From positions 1 through 40,712 of the forward strand of contig JBBQLG010000042.1 in NCBI GenBank assembly GCA_038327655.1: 40,712 nucleotides of DNA. The letters are read 5' to 3'. The notes beneath the pieces were generated by a model. That model was not told the origin of the DNA, made no database searches, and saw only the letters and a program-made list of their open reading frames with translations. Both the position numbers and the translations under genes were made by a program. The DNA comes from JBBQLG01 sp038327655. GTDB lineage: Bacteria; Bacteroidota; Bacteroidia; Cytophagales; Spirosomataceae. This document shows, in pieces, positions 17,741-25,956 of the stretch (position 1 is the stretch's first letter; each line of letters starts with the position of its first letter).

Positions 17741-18934
17741 TTACCACTTTCCCTTGATGTGGTCGAGGTATTTCTGGCCCGACCCGGTGTTGAGCAACAA
17801 CACGTGTTCGTCGGGCCGAATCCAGCCCTGTTTCATCAGCCGGAGCGTAGCGGCCCAGAGCGCCCCGCCTTCGGGTGCCACAAAGATGCCCTCCTGCCTG
17901 GTCAGTGACCGGACTCCGGCCAGCATGTCGTCGTCCGAAATGGCCAGCGTTGTCCCGCCCGATTCGCGCAGGACCTGTAGCATCAGCGGTTCGCCAATGG
18001 GTCGCGGTACGGCCAGTCCGTTGGCTAAGGTGGGTTGCCCAACGTATTGTTTGCAGTTAACCTGTTCGCCGAGGTACGTTTTCACCAGCGGGCAGCAGTT
18101 TTCGGCCTGCACCGCCACCATGCGCGGCAGGGGCTGACTCGCCGACAGCCAACCCAGCGCAATCATTTCCTGAAACGCCTTCCAGATGCCAATCAAGCCG
18201 GTACCGCCCCCCGCCGGGTACATAATCACGTCGGGCAACTGCCAGTTTAACTGTTCGGCCAGCTCGTAGCCCATCGTTTTTTTGCCCTCTAACCGGTAGG
18301 GTTCTTTCAGCGTCGATACGTCAAAAAACGCGCCGTCCCGGTTCATGGCCTGCGCTTTGGCGGCACAATCGTTGATGAGTCCGTCGACTAAAATCACGTC
18401 GGCCCCGTAGCCGATGCACTCTTCCCGAAAGGCTTCGGGCGTGTGGCGCGGCATGAGCACCACAGCACCCAGTCCGGCGCGGGCGCAGTAAGCCGCCATC
18501 GCCACCCCGGCATTGCCCGCCGTGGGAATGATGCAGGCCTGTTCGCCGTTCTCTTTTGCTTTTGAAACCGCCATGCACAGACCCCGCGCTTTGAACGAAC
18601 CGGTCGGATTAATTCCTTCGTCTTTGAGCGTCAGTCGGCCGAGGGGATAACCCGTTGCCAGCCGGGGTAAATCCAGCAGCGGGGTAAAGCCTTCGCCCAG
18701 ACTGACCCGGTTTTCGGGGCTGAGCACCGGCAGCATTTCTTCGTACCGCCACAGCGACTTCTCCCGCCCGACTAAACTTTCTTTGGTAAAACCTGCGCCG
18801 ACATCGTACCGGCAGATAAGGGGAGCCTGGCAACAGACGGACAGTGTCTGACTCCCGACCGGCGGATACGGGGTGCCGCAGTTACTGCATTGTGAATCCT
18901 GTAAGAGCGATGAAGTGGCAAGTGTGGTGTTCAT
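17741..18934 (-). CDS. thrC: Threonine synthase-like PLP enzyme with zinc-ribbon N-terminus
   Basis: 397 aa, fold type II PLP enzyme. The expected reaction is O-phosphohomoserine to threonine. The N-terminus has four cysteines in a zinc-ribbon layout (C16xxC19 and C34-C35), found in one branch of threonine synthases. PLP binds Lys115 in INPTGSFKARG; the glycine-rich phosphate-binding loop is PAGGGTGLIG. The start at MNTTLATS is chosen because the ribbon begins right after it. No thrA or thrB is nearby; instead a LysR gene lies 67 bp upstream on the same strand, so a catabolic or otherwise different substrate (diaminopropionate or cysteate type) is possible. Confidence 0.8.
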   Translation of the reverse strand: MNTTLATSSLLQDSQCSNCGTPYPPVGSQTLSVCCQAPLICRYDVGAGFTKESLVGREKSLWRYEEMLPVLSPENRVSLGEGFTPLLDLPRLATGYPLGRLTLKDEGINPTGSFKARGLCMAVSKAKENGEQACIIPTAGNAGVAMAAYCARAGLGAVVLMPRHTPEAFREECIGYGADVILVDGLINDCAAKAQAMNRDGAFFDVSTLKEPYRLEGKKTMGYELAEQLNWQLPDVIMYPAGGGTGLIGIWKAFQEMIALGWLSASQPLPRMVAVQAENCCPLVKTYLGEQVNCKQYVGQPTLANGLAVPRPIGEPLMLQVLRESGGTTLAISDDDMLAGVRSLTRQEGIFVAPEGGALWAATLRLMKQGWIRPDEHVLLLNTGSGQKYLDHIKGKW

Positions 18935-19001
18935 AACGGGCCGTCTTTTCCCGAAAGTTGACCGCCTGCACCGACCAAAACAAACCCCGTTTGGCGATGA
19001 G

Positions 19002-19907
19002 TTATTCCAGATCGGAATAATGCCGCTGCGTAAAGCGAATAAACCCATTCACCAACTGATTATTCTCAGTGCCCTTCCGCTGAATAAAATAGAACGTCCG
19101 CTGAATGACCAGGTCCTCAATGGCTACCTCCACCAACGCCCCGGTTGCCAGTTCGCTGAGGATGGCCCTTTTCGGCATGAACGCTAAGCAGGTATCGGCG
19201 AGCACGAAATTCTTTAGGGCCTCGGTCCCGCCCAACCGGATCAGAATCTGTAAATCCGACAGATGAATACCCTGCTTGCTCAGTTCGTCGTCTACCACCG
19301 CCAGCGTCCCGGACCCCTGTTCGCGCAGGGCCACGGGAATGGCGGGCAGATCGGCAACGGACAACAATCGCCGGGCGAGGGGGCTATTTCGGGAGCAGAC
19401 GGCCAGCACCTGATCGGTGATGAAGGGCGTGTAGGTCACGGTGTTGAGCCGGGTCATGCCTTCCACAATACCCACGTCGATGTCGTGGTCGAGCAGGGCC
19501 TGCTGGATGCTGCCCGAATTGCGGTTGAGGACGCTGACCTGCAACGCCGGATTTTGCTTGAGGTAGGCCGACAGCACTGGTGGCAGCACGTACAGGCTGA
19601 TGGTGGTACTGGCCCCGATGGCCAGCCGGGTGGCGGGCCGGAAGTTTTCGCTGATGCGCTGGAGTTGCTGGTGCAGATCGGTTTTGAGCTGGTCGGCTTC
19701 GAGCAGCGTGGCGTACAGGAGTTGCCCGGCCGGGGTCAGGCTGATGTGGTTGCCGTGCCGCTCGAACAGCCCGATTTTGTAAAACCCCTCTAAGGTTTTG
19801 ATGTGTTTGCTGATGGCCGACTGACTCAGAAACAGGCTCTGACTGGCTTTGGTGAAGCTGAGCAGCCGGGCTACCTCCAAAAACGTTTCGTGCTGAAAAG
19901 AAAGCAT
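19002..19907 (-). CDS. LysR-family transcriptional regulator
   Basis: 301 aa, standard length. The N-terminal winged helix-turn-helix is FTKASQSLFLSQSAISKHIK at residues 18-37, followed by the linker helix and a periplasmic-binding-protein-like effector domain that begins near residue 90 (RLAIGASTTISLYVLPPVLS). The start at MLSFQHETFLEV fits the family exactly. It is upstream of the threonine-synthase-like gene on the same strand, which may be its target, and is divergent from the ABC exporter gene 159 bp away. The effector ligand is unknown. Confidence 0.95.
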   Translation of the reverse strand: MLSFQHETFLEVARLLSFTKASQSLFLSQSAISKHIKTLEGFYKIGLFERHGNHISLTPAGQLLYATLLEADQLKTDLHQQLQRISENFRPATRLAIGASTTISLYVLPPVLSAYLKQNPALQVSVLNRNSGSIQQALLDHDIDVGIVEGMTRLNTVTYTPFITDQVLAVCSRNSPLARRLLSVADLPAIPVALREQGSGTLAVVDDELSKQGIHLSDLQILIRLGGTEALKNFVLADTCLAFMPKRAILSELATGALVEVAIEDLVIQRTFYFIQRKGTENNQLVNGFIRFTQRHYSDLE

Positions 19908-20066
19908 GGCTACTGATGATGGGTTCGGTAAAGAAACGAAACAACGGCGGATTCGGGCGCAACGGAGCAATTTTAGTACCGCATACCTCCGGTTGACCCG
20001 TGCCCGGTTGGGCAAAACCCGTACCTTTACGGCTGTTCACAACCGGGTTTTCGCCCGCTCATCCTC

Positions 20067-21869
20067 ATGCAACTTCTTTACAGCTACCTGCGCCGTTACT
20101 GGGGTTTACTGATCCTCGCCCTGCTGCTGGCCACGATTAACCAGGTTTTCTCGCTGCTCGACCCGTATATTTTCCGTAAGATCATCGACCAGTTCGTGGT
20201 GAAGCCAGGGGCGGTCGGCGGTCCGATGAATTCGCCCGGCGGTATGCTGCGAACCATCAACTTTTGGGGATTCCTGAAAAACGGGGCGGGACTGCTCATT
20301 TTGCAGGCCTTAGGCGTAGCGATGGTGAGCCGGGTTGCCAAGAATTTCCAGGATTATTACGTCAACGTCATCACGCAGCGGCTCGGTGCCCAACTCTACA
20401 CCGACGGCCTGCGCCACTCGCTCGAACTGCCCTATCAGGTGTTTGAAGATCAGCGGTCGGGCGAGACGCTGGGCAAACTCCAGAAAGTACGCTCCGACGT
20501 CGAAAAGCTGATTCAGTCGTTCGTCAACGTCCTGTTTACGTCGGTAGTCGGCATTGTGTTCGTGATGTGGTATGCCGCCACAGTGTACTGGCCCATCGCC
20601 CCGGCGTATTTTCTGACCATTCCGCTGCTGGGGTTCGTGAGTTCGCTGCTGAGCAAAAAGATCAAGACCGTTCAGAAAACCATCGTCGCCGAAACGACCG
20701 CGCTGGCCGGTTCCACCACCGAAAGTCTGCGCAACATCGAACTGGTAAAAAGCCTCGGTCTGGCGCAACAGGAGACCGAACGCCTGAACGCCACAACGGG
20801 TAAAATCCTGAAACTCGAACTCAAAAAGGTCCGTTACATCCGGTCGCTGTCGTTCATTCAGGGGACATTCGTGAACCTGCTCCGCAACGCTATCATGCTG
20901 CTGATGCTGTTTCTGGTGGTGCAGGGCAAAATCACCGTCGGCGAGTTCTTTTCGCTGTTTATCTATTCCTTCGCCATCTTCGGGCCGTTGCAGGAACTGG
21001 GCAACATCATCAACGTCTACCGCGAAACCGAAGCGTCGCTGGCCAATTTTCAGCAGATTCTGGATACCCCCCGCGACGTGAAACCGGCCCATCCGCAACC
21101 CGTCCGGCAACTACAGACGTTAGCCTTCGAGAATGTCCGGTTCAAACACCTTACCGCCCAAACCCCCGCCCTCGACGGCATTTCGTTCGATGCCGAAGTA
21201 GGCGAAACCATCGCCTTTGTTGGACCAAGCGGGTCAGGCAAAACCACGTTGGTGAAGTTATTGGTCGGCCTGTACCAGCCCCTGAGTGGTCAGATTCTGT
21301 ACAACGGCATCCCCGGCTCCGAAATCGACCTGGACGGCTTACGGGAGCAAATCGGCTTTGTGACGCAGGATACGCAGTTATTTGCCGGGACCATCCGCGA
21401 AAACCTGCGCTTTGTGGCCCCCAACGCCACCGATGCCGAATGTCTGACCGCCCTGCACCAGGCCGCGGCCGATTCCTTGCTGTCCCGTGCGCCACTGGGT
21501 TTGGATACGGTCATCGGCGAAGGGGGGGTAAAGGTATCCGGGGGCGAAAAACAGCGGCTGAGCATTGCCCGCGCCCTGCTGCGTCACCCCACGCTGCTGG
21601 TATTCGACGAAGCTACGTCGGCCTTAGATTCGCTGACGGAAGAAGAAATCGGGCGGACTGTACGGGAGTTGTCCGGGTCGCGGCAGCACATCACCATCCT
21701 GATTGCGCACCGGCTGAGCACCATTCTCCACGCCGACCGGATTTTCGTACTCGAACAGGGCCACGTAGCCGAGCAGGGCCGACACAGCGAGTTGCTGGAC
21801 CAGAAAGGGTTGTACTACGCCATGTGGCGGCAGCAGATCGGCGAACGCAAGGAAATGGCGACGGTGTAA
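20067..21869 (+). CDS. ABC exporter, fused permease-ATPase
   Basis: 600 aa half-transporter that works as a dimer in the inner membrane. The N-terminal ABC_membrane domain has six helices (about 1-320). The nucleotide-binding domain carries Walker A GPSGSGKTT at 386-394, a Q-loop (FVTQDTQLFAGTIRENL), signature VSGGEKQR at 490-497, Walker B LLVFDEATSALDS near 508-520 and an H-loop (LIAHRLSTI). Type: MsbA/lipid or peptide exporter-like; the substrate is unknown. The last 117 bp of this gene and its 3' flank occur again, decayed, at 22617-22733. Confidence 0.95.
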   Translation: MQLLYSYLRRYWGLLILALLLATINQVFSLLDPYIFRKIIDQFVVKPGAVGGPMNSPGGMLRTINFWGFLKNGAGLLILQALGVAMVSRVAKNFQDYYVNVITQRLGAQLYTDGLRHSLELPYQVFEDQRSGETLGKLQKVRSDVEKLIQSFVNVLFTSVVGIVFVMWYAATVYWPIAPAYFLTIPLLGFVSSLLSKKIKTVQKTIVAETTALAGSTTESLRNIELVKSLGLAQQETERLNATTGKILKLELKKVRYIRSLSFIQGTFVNLLRNAIMLLMLFLVVQGKITVGEFFSLFIYSFAIFGPLQELGNIINVYRETEASLANFQQILDTPRDVKPAHPQPVRQLQTLAFENVRFKHLTAQTPALDGISFDAEVGETIAFVGPSGSGKTTLVKLLVGLYQPLSGQILYNGIPGSEIDLDGLREQIGFVTQDTQLFAGTIRENLRFVAPNATDAECLTALHQAAADSLLSRAPLGLDTVIGEGGVKVSGGEKQRLSIARALLRHPTLLVFDEATSALDSLTEEEIGRTVRELSGSRQHITILIAHRLSTILHADRIFVLEQGHVAEQGRHSELLDQKGLYYAMWRQQIGERKEMATV

Positions 21870-21887
21870 GGCCGGACGTGGCAGGCG
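21771..21887 (+). repeat. Intact copy of duplicated exporter 3' end
   Basis: The exporter's last 33 codons plus about 18 bp after the stop match 22617-22733 with the same spacing. The best-matching core is CTACGCCATGTGGCGGCAGC against CTATGCCATGTGGCGGCAGC. The two copies bracket the DUF6169 cassette as direct repeats 846 bp apart. Confidence 0.8.
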
Positions 21888-21889
21888 GT

Positions 21890-22351
21890 TTACTTATCAA
21901 AAGAGCCGCTAAACCAGTTTCTGATCGCGGCCTCGTGCGGGTGGTTGCGCCGAAAAATAGCCGATGTATAGATTCGACCATCGGGGTTGATATGGTCGAG
22001 TTTCAGGAAGCGGTCAGTGCCCAATTTCAGGTACCAGCACTGGAATAACCGGCTTCGGACGGCTTCCTGATCGTCGTCTAAGCTACAGACGTAGTTGATA
22101 ACGGCATCGGGTAGGGCATCGAAGGTGCTGAGAAGAGCCGCCACAACGGTTTGCTCGATGCGCGGGTCCCGCTGCTTCACCTGCCCGGCGATCTGAACGA
22201 TGGAGAAAGAGAATACCAAACCGGCAACGTCTGGATCAGAGATGTAAGCAGAGTCGTCGGCGAAGCCTATTTTATACGTTACATTCAAATCTGTCTCAAA
22301 GACAAACCCGTCTTCAACGCTTGTCAGTGGGTACGGTAAAGGGCTTAACAA
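21890..22351 (-). CDS. DUF6169-like hypothetical protein
   Basis: About 153 aa from a TTG at 22349-22351, just ahead of LPYPLTSVEDGFVFETDLNV, which I take as the start of the folded domain. A longer in-frame ATG start at 22435 would overlap almost the whole 52-aa upstream gene and is less likely. The beta-rich N-terminus followed by FSFSIVQIAGQVKQRDPRIE and a C-terminal HEAAIRNWF resembles the uncharacterised Bacteroidota family DUF6169, from memory. Function unknown. It overlaps the small upstream gene by 38 bp, so the two form a coupled pair. It ends 20 bp from the exporter stop, convergent with it. Confidence 0.7.
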   Translation of the reverse strand: MLSPLPYPLTSVEDGFVFETDLNVTYKIGFADDSAYISDPDVAGLVFSFSIVQIAGQVKQRDPRIEQTVVAALLSTFDALPDAVINYVCSLDDDQEAVRSRLFQCWYLKLGTDRFLKLDHINPDGRIYTSAIFRRNHPHEAAIRNWFSGSFDK

Positions 22352-22472
22352 ACTTGATGTCGGTTGGTTTTTTGGCAGGGTCGCCACTCTTGAAATACAC
22401 CTCAATTCGCTTTTTCCGCTCCAGCATCCACTCATCGAGGGGCACCGTGGGTCGTTTTACTATCTTTTCCAT
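22314..22472 (-). CDS. Small protein, 52 aa, coupled to DUF6169-like gene
   Basis: An ATG at 22470-22472 opens a 52-codon frame ending in TGA at 22314-22316. The product is strongly basic (MEKIVKRPTVPLDEWMLERK, then KPTDIKFVKPF) with no signal or membrane segment. The 3' end overlaps the DUF6169-like gene by 38 bp in another frame. Such a small upstream partner suggests a two-gene module, conceivably of toxin-antitoxin type, but nothing in the sequence proves that. Coding is supported by a credible start, a partial promoter box about 70 bp upstream and natural amino-acid composition. Confidence 0.6.
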   Translation of the reverse strand: MEKIVKRPTVPLDEWMLERKKRIEVYFKSGDPAKKPTDIKFVKPFTVPTDKR

Positions 22473-22541
22473 GTCGTTTAGCGGTTAAATGCCGGTACCT
22501 GTGGTTGCCCAAATAGGCTGACTACCAGCGGGGATTAGCTA

Positions 22542-22549
22542 CAAACATA
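22542..22549 (-). promoter_or_regulatory. -7 box TATGTTTG for the 52-aa/DUF6169 pair
   Basis: On the minus strand this is an exact TAnnTTTG. No TTG is found 19-21 bp upstream, so support is partial. It would give a leader of roughly 60 nt before the small gene. Confidence 0.4.
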
Positions 22550-22616
22550 CAACAATTCACCCGTATGAATAGTGTCCCGGAGCCGGGTCGGCAGGTACGG
22601 TATAAAATCCCTCGCC

Positions 22617-22733
22617 GGGCAGGACCGTCTTGGGAAATCGGTATAGCAAAAAGAGTTATACTATGCCATGTGGCGGCAGCAAACTGGTGAACGCAGGGAG
22701 ATGGCGACAGGACAAAGCCGGATGCGGCAACAC
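22617..22733 (+). pseudogene. Decayed C-terminal fragment of an ABC exporter
   Basis: In the exporter's frame this reads GQDRLGKSV, a stop, then QKELYYAMWRQQTGERREMA, against EQGRHSELLDQKGLYYAMW and QQIGERKEMATV in the intact gene. The two align without gaps over 117 bp, and similarity runs past the normal stop (GCCGGATGCGGCA against GCCGGACGTGGCA). Only the end of the gene remains. It is either what is left of a tandem duplicate or the trace of an insertion event that brought in the cassette between the copies. Confidence 0.8.
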
Positions 22734-22752
22734 TTTTCACCACCGGCTTACC

Positions 22753-23481
22753 CTATGCTGACAATTGCGCGGCTGCGGCAAAGCCCATGTTCTCGCACGC
22801 ACCAATAGGCTGATAACCAAAAGTTTCAGCCGCTGCGTCGCCGTACAGAAAGGTGAAAATAAACGCGTAGTTGTCCGTTTGCCGGTTGGCCATGAACAGG
22901 GTGCGGGCTACCGAAAGGGCCGCATCCGACAACGCCACGGCTTCACCCGTTTGCCGCTGAACGACGCCTTCCTGCCGAATGTGGTCGTCCAGGGTTTTGG
23001 GCATCCCGTGGCACTGCTGATACATGAACCGGTTCATACACGCGCGGCTTCGGGTGGTCAGTAATGCCGGACTGAACGGTTCGCTGGTCCAGACGATGGG
23101 CGTACAAAACCGACGAACGAGCAGTCCCCGCGTCCTGAATTTATGCTGATAATCCGTCGAGTAGCGGTTTGTCCAGCCGCCCCCCAGATCGTCGGCTAAG
23201 CCAATCGCCACCTGTACTGCCTCGGCAGGAACGTCGCTGCGCCGGTTCATCGCCCTGATTTCGGTATCGAGCCACTCCTCCGCGCCGAGTTGTTTCATCC
23301 TCTGCAATCGCGCCAGTACGTGCTCCCGCGCCATGGGGTTATAGACGCCAATCGGCAGGTCGAGGTCTTTGCCGTCGCTGGTGGTTAAGGTGGCTAAGTA
23401 AGCCTTGAACCGGGCGATGTCGCGGGGTTGCTGGTACATTTCAATCATCCGGTCGAGCAGGGGAAGCAGGCAGAAGGGCAT
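22753..23481 (-). CDS. Hypothetical protein, 242 aa
   Basis: I do not recognise it. Start chosen at the ATG opening MPFCLLPLLDRMIEMYQQPR; in-frame upstream codons to 23658 overlap the TonB-receptor promoter region and look non-coding. It appears soluble and helical, with the features ARFKAYLATLTTSDGKDLDL, DDLGGGWTNRYSTDY, and a cluster of aromatic and Cys/Met residues in MNRFMYQQCHGMPKTLDDHI. No signal peptide, membrane segment or catalytic motif is evident. It is divergent from the TonB receptor, 175 bp apart. Codon use matches its neighbours, so it is probably a real gene. Confidence 0.75.
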   Translation of the reverse strand: MPFCLLPLLDRMIEMYQQPRDIARFKAYLATLTTSDGKDLDLPIGVYNPMAREHVLARLQRMKQLGAEEWLDTEIRAMNRRSDVPAEAVQVAIGLADDLGGGWTNRYSTDYQHKFRTRGLLVRRFCTPIVWTSEPFSPALLTTRSRACMNRFMYQQCHGMPKTLDDHIRQEGVVQRQTGEAVALSDAALSVARTLFMANRQTDNYAFIFTFLYGDAAAETFGYQPIGACENMGFAAAAQLSA

Positions 23482-23622
23482 GGGTGTATGGCTGGATTGG
23501 GATAAAGATGCTGAAAAATAAGCTACGGAAGTCTTCTCCCATTTCAAACCGTTACTTCGGGGGTTGACGCCCAGAAATCCGGGGTTTGTCGGAAACCGCT
23601 GGGGTATGGGCGGAGCAGCGGG

Positions 23623-23630
23623 TAGTTTTG
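23623..23630 (+). promoter_or_regulatory. -7 box TAGTTTTG of the TonB-receptor gene
   Basis: Exact TAnnTTTG, 26 bp before the receptor ATG. The -33 region lacks a clear TTG. It supports starting the receptor at 23657 rather than at the upstream in-frame ATG at 23564. Confidence 0.5.
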
Positions 23631-23656
23631 ATGCATCAATCAACGCACCCAACGCC

Positions 23657-25882
23657 ATGATGCTTCGCTACCTCTTCCTCCTGCTCCTGACCGGTTTGGT
23701 CCAGCCGCTGCTGGCCCAGACTATCCTGACCGGCCGCGTCCTTGACCAGAAAGGCCACGCGTTGCCGGGCGCGAACGTTTCTCTGAAAGGCACTTACGAC
23801 GGAGCCACCACCGACAGTTCCGGGACGTTCCGCTTCAAAACCGGCCGTACCGACTCCGTAACGGTACTGATCAGCTATATCGGCTACGAATCGGTGACCA
23901 AACGAATAGCCCTTCCCCCAACCACGCCCCTGCGCTTTACCCTCCGCGAACTCGCCAATGAACTCAACACTGTTGTGATTACCGCCGGGTCGTTCGAGGC
24001 TTCCGATTCGAAACGGATGACGATGCTGAAACCGCTCGATATCGTGACCACGGCGGGGGCGGGGGCCGACATTACGGGCGTGATGCAACTCATGCCGGGG
24101 GCGCAGCGCGTGGGCGAACAGGCCGGGTTGTTCGTCCGGGGCGGTTCTAATCTGGAAACGCAGGTGGTCATCGACGGCATGATCGTGCAGAATCCGTACT
24201 TCAGTTCGCTGCCTGATGTGTCGTCGCGGGGTCGGTTCCAGCCGTTCATGTTCAAGGGAACGGCGTTCAGCACGGGCGGCTACTCGGCGCAGTATGGGCA
24301 GGCCCTTTCGTCGGTATTGTTGCTGAATACCACCGACAAAGGCAGTAACAACGGGTTTGGCGTTAGCCTGAACTTGGCCAGCGCGAGCCTCAGCTACGAC
24401 CACACCACCGGAACGCCAACGCGCGAAAAATCGTCGTTATCCGCTACGGCCTACTACGGCAACCTGAAACCGCTGTTCGCGCTGGTACCCCAGAACATTA
24501 CCTGGACCCACGTGCCCGAATACGCCGGTACGTCGCTCACGTACCGGCTGAAAACGGGCAAAAACGGAATGCTCAAAGCGTATGGCATGTACACCGATAA
24601 CTGGCTGGGCATGAATTTCCGCGATCCTGTAACGCCGGAAGCCACGACCAATCTGAAACTACACAACCGCAACACGTTCGTAACCAGCACGTATACCGAT
24701 AGCTGGGACGAGGGCAAGTGGCTGCTGAACACGGGCCTGTCGTATAGCCGCAACACCGACCTCACGACCTTCGATGGCAACGATATGGGCCGTTTCGACG
24801 AGCGGACGCAGGCCCGCGCCGTCCTGACCCGAACCCTGCCAGGGCGCAGTAACGGACCGGGCGGCACGGTGCTCTTCGGCGCAGAACTGCACCGGCTGAC
24901 CCTGACGAGTACCGTTTACGGCACGGCCTACCGCCTGAATGATACCTACTTAGCCGCTTTTGTCGAATCGGAAGTGTACCTGACCCGGCTGCTGGCCCTG
25001 CGCATCGGGGCACGACTGGAGCATAACGCCATTATCGGCCGGATGAATGTGGCCCCCCGCCTGTCAATGGCGTATAAAACGGGGCAATACAGTCAGGTAG
25101 CCGTAGCCGCCGGACAGTTCTACCAGAACCCGGACTATCGCTACCTGTACCTGAACAAACAACTCAACTACGAACGCGCCGACCACCTGATTCTAAACTA
25201 CCAGATCATCAAAAACAGCCGTACCTTCCGCGCCGAAGCGTTCTATAAAAACTACGCGCAGTTGGTGCGGGAGTTTACGACGACCGGCTACGATGCCAAT
25301 CCATACCGCTTTCCGAACGGCCGGACGGACAACACCGGCAACGGCTACGCCCGTGGGTTCGATGTGTTCTGGCGCGATCAAAAAACCATAAAGGGGCTGG
25401 ATTACTGGCTGACGTACAGCTACGTCGACACCAAACGGCTGTTCCAGCAATTCGCCACGTCGGCCACACCAACCTTCGTTTCCAACCACAACGTGAGCGT
25501 AATTACGAAGCGGTACTTCGATAAACTGCGGACCAATGTCGGCCTGACGTACTCCTTTACCAGCGGACGCCCCTATTATAATCCGAACCGCAACGCCGAC
25601 GGCCCAAACGGCTTTCTGGCCGACCGGACACCCGCCGTTCACATGGTCAGTTTTTCGGGCAATTACATCACCAGCCTGAAAGGCAATTTCCTGATTCTGT
25701 ACGCCACCGTCGATAACATTCTGAACAGCAAGCTCATCTATACCTACCGCTACACCCCCGACCGTAACGACGGCGCGGGGACCACCCGTTACGCCGTCGG
25801 TCCCACCACGTACCGGAGTTTCTTTGTCGGGGCGGTGTGGATGCTGTCGAAGAAAGCCAAAGTCAATCCGCAGGAACTGTAA
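23657..25882 (+). CDS. TonB-dependent outer-membrane receptor
   Basis: 742 aa (or 741 from the adjacent ATG). The signal peptide ends near LLAQT. A CarboxypepD_reg-like domain follows (about 22-95: ILTGRVLDQKGHALPGANVS), then the plug (about 115-220: MQLMPGAQRVGEQAGLFVRG, VVIDGMIVQNPYF) and a 22-strand-type barrel to the C-terminus. It is compact beside SusC proteins and has no SusD partner, so an iron complex, cofactor or peptide is a more likely ligand than a polysaccharide. It is followed on the same strand by a periplasmic repeat protein, a histidine kinase and a LytTR regulator, suggesting a signalling role. Confidence 0.93.
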   Translation: MMLRYLFLLLLTGLVQPLLAQTILTGRVLDQKGHALPGANVSLKGTYDGATTDSSGTFRFKTGRTDSVTVLISYIGYESVTKRIALPPTTPLRFTLRELANELNTVVITAGSFEASDSKRMTMLKPLDIVTTAGAGADITGVMQLMPGAQRVGEQAGLFVRGGSNLETQVVIDGMIVQNPYFSSLPDVSSRGRFQPFMFKGTAFSTGGYSAQYGQALSSVLLLNTTDKGSNNGFGVSLNLASASLSYDHTTGTPTREKSSLSATAYYGNLKPLFALVPQNITWTHVPEYAGTSLTYRLKTGKNGMLKAYGMYTDNWLGMNFRDPVTPEATTNLKLHNRNTFVTSTYTDSWDEGKWLLNTGLSYSRNTDLTTFDGNDMGRFDERTQARAVLTRTLPGRSNGPGGTVLFGAELHRLTLTSTVYGTAYRLNDTYLAAFVESEVYLTRLLALRIGARLEHNAIIGRMNVAPRLSMAYKTGQYSQVAVAAGQFYQNPDYRYLYLNKQLNYERADHLILNYQIIKNSRTFRAEAFYKNYAQLVREFTTTGYDANPYRFPNGRTDNTGNGYARGFDVFWRDQKTIKGLDYWLTYSYVDTKRLFQQFATSATPTFVSNHNVSVITKRYFDKLRTNVGLTYSFTSGRPYYNPNRNADGPNGFLADRTPAVHMVSFSGNYITSLKGNFLILYATVDNILNSKLIYTYRYTPDRNDGAGTTRYAVGPTTYRSFFVGAVWMLSKKAKVNPQEL

Positions 25883-25956
25883 AAACCCAACCATTGCATC
25901 AGTCAATCAGTCTATAAATCAATCACTCTATCGATCAACCAAACCAACCAAGTCCC

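Noticed and set aside
20022..20029. TACCTTTA as a -7 box for the ABC exporter
   Set aside because: Final base differs from TAnnTTTG and the nearest TTG triplets are 11 and 26 bp away rather than 19-21.
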